From: Burkholderia ambifaria
GTDB lineage: Bacteria > Pseudomonadota > Gammaproteobacteria > Burkholderiales > Burkholderiaceae
Reading direction: 5' to 3'
Assembly: GCF_001443045.1 (NCBI RefSeq)
Contig: NZ_LKPJ01000001.1
Span: 130,997 to 194,996, forward strand
Length of the DNA stretch: 64,000 nt
Below, piece after piece: positions 63,722 through 64,000 of this stretch. The stretch's first letter is position 1. Every line of letters begins with the position of its first letter. A program made the translations under genes and the position numbers. The notes under the pieces are model-generated. The model was not told where the DNA came from, made no database searches, and was given only the letters and a program-made list of their open reading frames with translations.

Positions 63722-63784
63722 GTATCTCCTCCATCTTGCGGGCGCCCGTTGAAGGTCTGATCCCGCGGCCATCAGCGGCGACGA

Positions 63785-64000
63785 TCAGTCGCCGTACGGA
63801 ATCCAGATGTTCTTGACCTGCACCGCCTGCCGCAGGAACGGCAAGCCTTCCGCGGACGCGTCGTACCAGTCGAACACGCGCCCATGATCGACGAACGTAC
63901 GCTTCAGATTGCCGACCGATTCACGCTCGACAAGCGTCGAGAGCGCTGCGCCGCCGAAACTCCAGAGCGCGTCGACGTCATCGTGCTGCGCAAGCGTCTT
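63785..64000 (-). CDS. 3' end of an aldehyde-dehydrogenase-like gene (cut by window edge)
   Basis: The last 71 residues plus stop are in the window. The text runs through WSFGGAALSTLVERESVGN and FDWYDASAEG to the C-terminus VKNIWIPYGD. I recall this ending from large aldehyde-dehydrogenase-family proteins found in sugar and nucleoside catabolic loci of proteobacteria, but the catalytic part is outside the window. It reads in the same direction as the transporter operon, 63 bases before the FucU-like start, so it is likely its first known member here. Confidence 0.55.
   Translation of the reverse strand, partial: KTLAQHDDVDALWSFGGAALSTLVERESVGNLKRTFVDHGRVFDWYDASAEGLPFLRQAVQVKNIWIPYGD

Noticed and set aside
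1-64000. CRISPR arrays, tRNA or rRNA genes, prophage modules
   Set aside because: No regular spaced repeats, no cloverleaf or rRNA sequence, and no phage structural genes were seen on reading both strands.

Overview
The window looks like a Burkholderia-type (betaproteobacterial, probably Burkholderia cepacia complex) replicon, likely a secondary chromosome. The evidence is high GC, NodT-type outer-membrane efflux proteins, several LysR/MarR/TetR regulators, AcrB- and EmrAB-type pumps, and dense catabolic gene content. No rRNA, tRNA or CRISPR was seen. By eye, GC is somewhat lower in about 1-33.2 kb than in the rest.

Region 1 (about 0.4-33.2 kb) is a catabolic island. It encodes a class III aminotransferase, an EthD-like protein, an unknown multi-pass membrane protein, an MFS transporter, a phytanoyl-CoA-dioxygenase-like oxygenase, an imine-reductase-like oxidoreductase, two paralogous TetR regulators, an aldehyde dehydrogenase, a class IV ((R)-amine-transaminase-like) aminotransferase and a four-gene envelope transport operon (DUF1329, DUF1302, MMPL/RND, YCF48-like). 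It continues with a GMC alcohol dehydrogenase, two flavin monooxygenases of Baeyer-Villiger type each next to an HSL-type esterase, an acyl-CoA ligase, an iron alcohol dehydrogenase and a GabD-like aldehyde dehydrogenase. Ten copies of one palindromic motif (consensus GRTCAWWTGAYCAAGTCA) lie upstream of nearly every transcription unit here and, apart from this island, none was noticed. The simplest reading is one TetR-controlled regulon that turns an amine into a ketone, the ketone into an ester or lactone, and that into alcohol and acid, ending as an acyl-CoA. The substrate is unknown. I regard this as the main candidate for an undescribed system.

Region 2 (33.3-43.1 kb) holds a tripartite RND efflux operon followed by a frameshifted, truncated response-regulator relic, then a receiver-adenylate cyclase gene and a hybrid histidine kinase gene on the other strand, an IS3-family transposase relic and a small HMA-like protein without metal-binding cysteines.

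Region 3 (43.4-50.1 kb) is an EmrAB-type efflux cluster with its own NodT outer-membrane factor and two MarR repressors. Related inverted repeats precede three of its genes. A LysR regulator follows.

Region 4 (50.2-55.0 kb) has a stand-alone 2-oxoglutarate dehydrogenase E1 gene (sucA-like), a scar made of two fused gene relics (a PnbB-like N-terminal part and a molybdenum-hydroxylase C-terminal part), a LysR regulator and a truncated SDR gene, so it is a rearranged zone.

Region 5 (55.0-64.0 kb) is a carbohydrate or (deoxy)nucleoside uptake locus. It has an FGGY kinase, a DeoR regulator, a four-component ABC transporter with two different permeases, a ribokinase-family kinase, a FucU/RbsD mutarotase and the 3' end of an aldehyde-dehydrogenase-like gene cut by the window edge.
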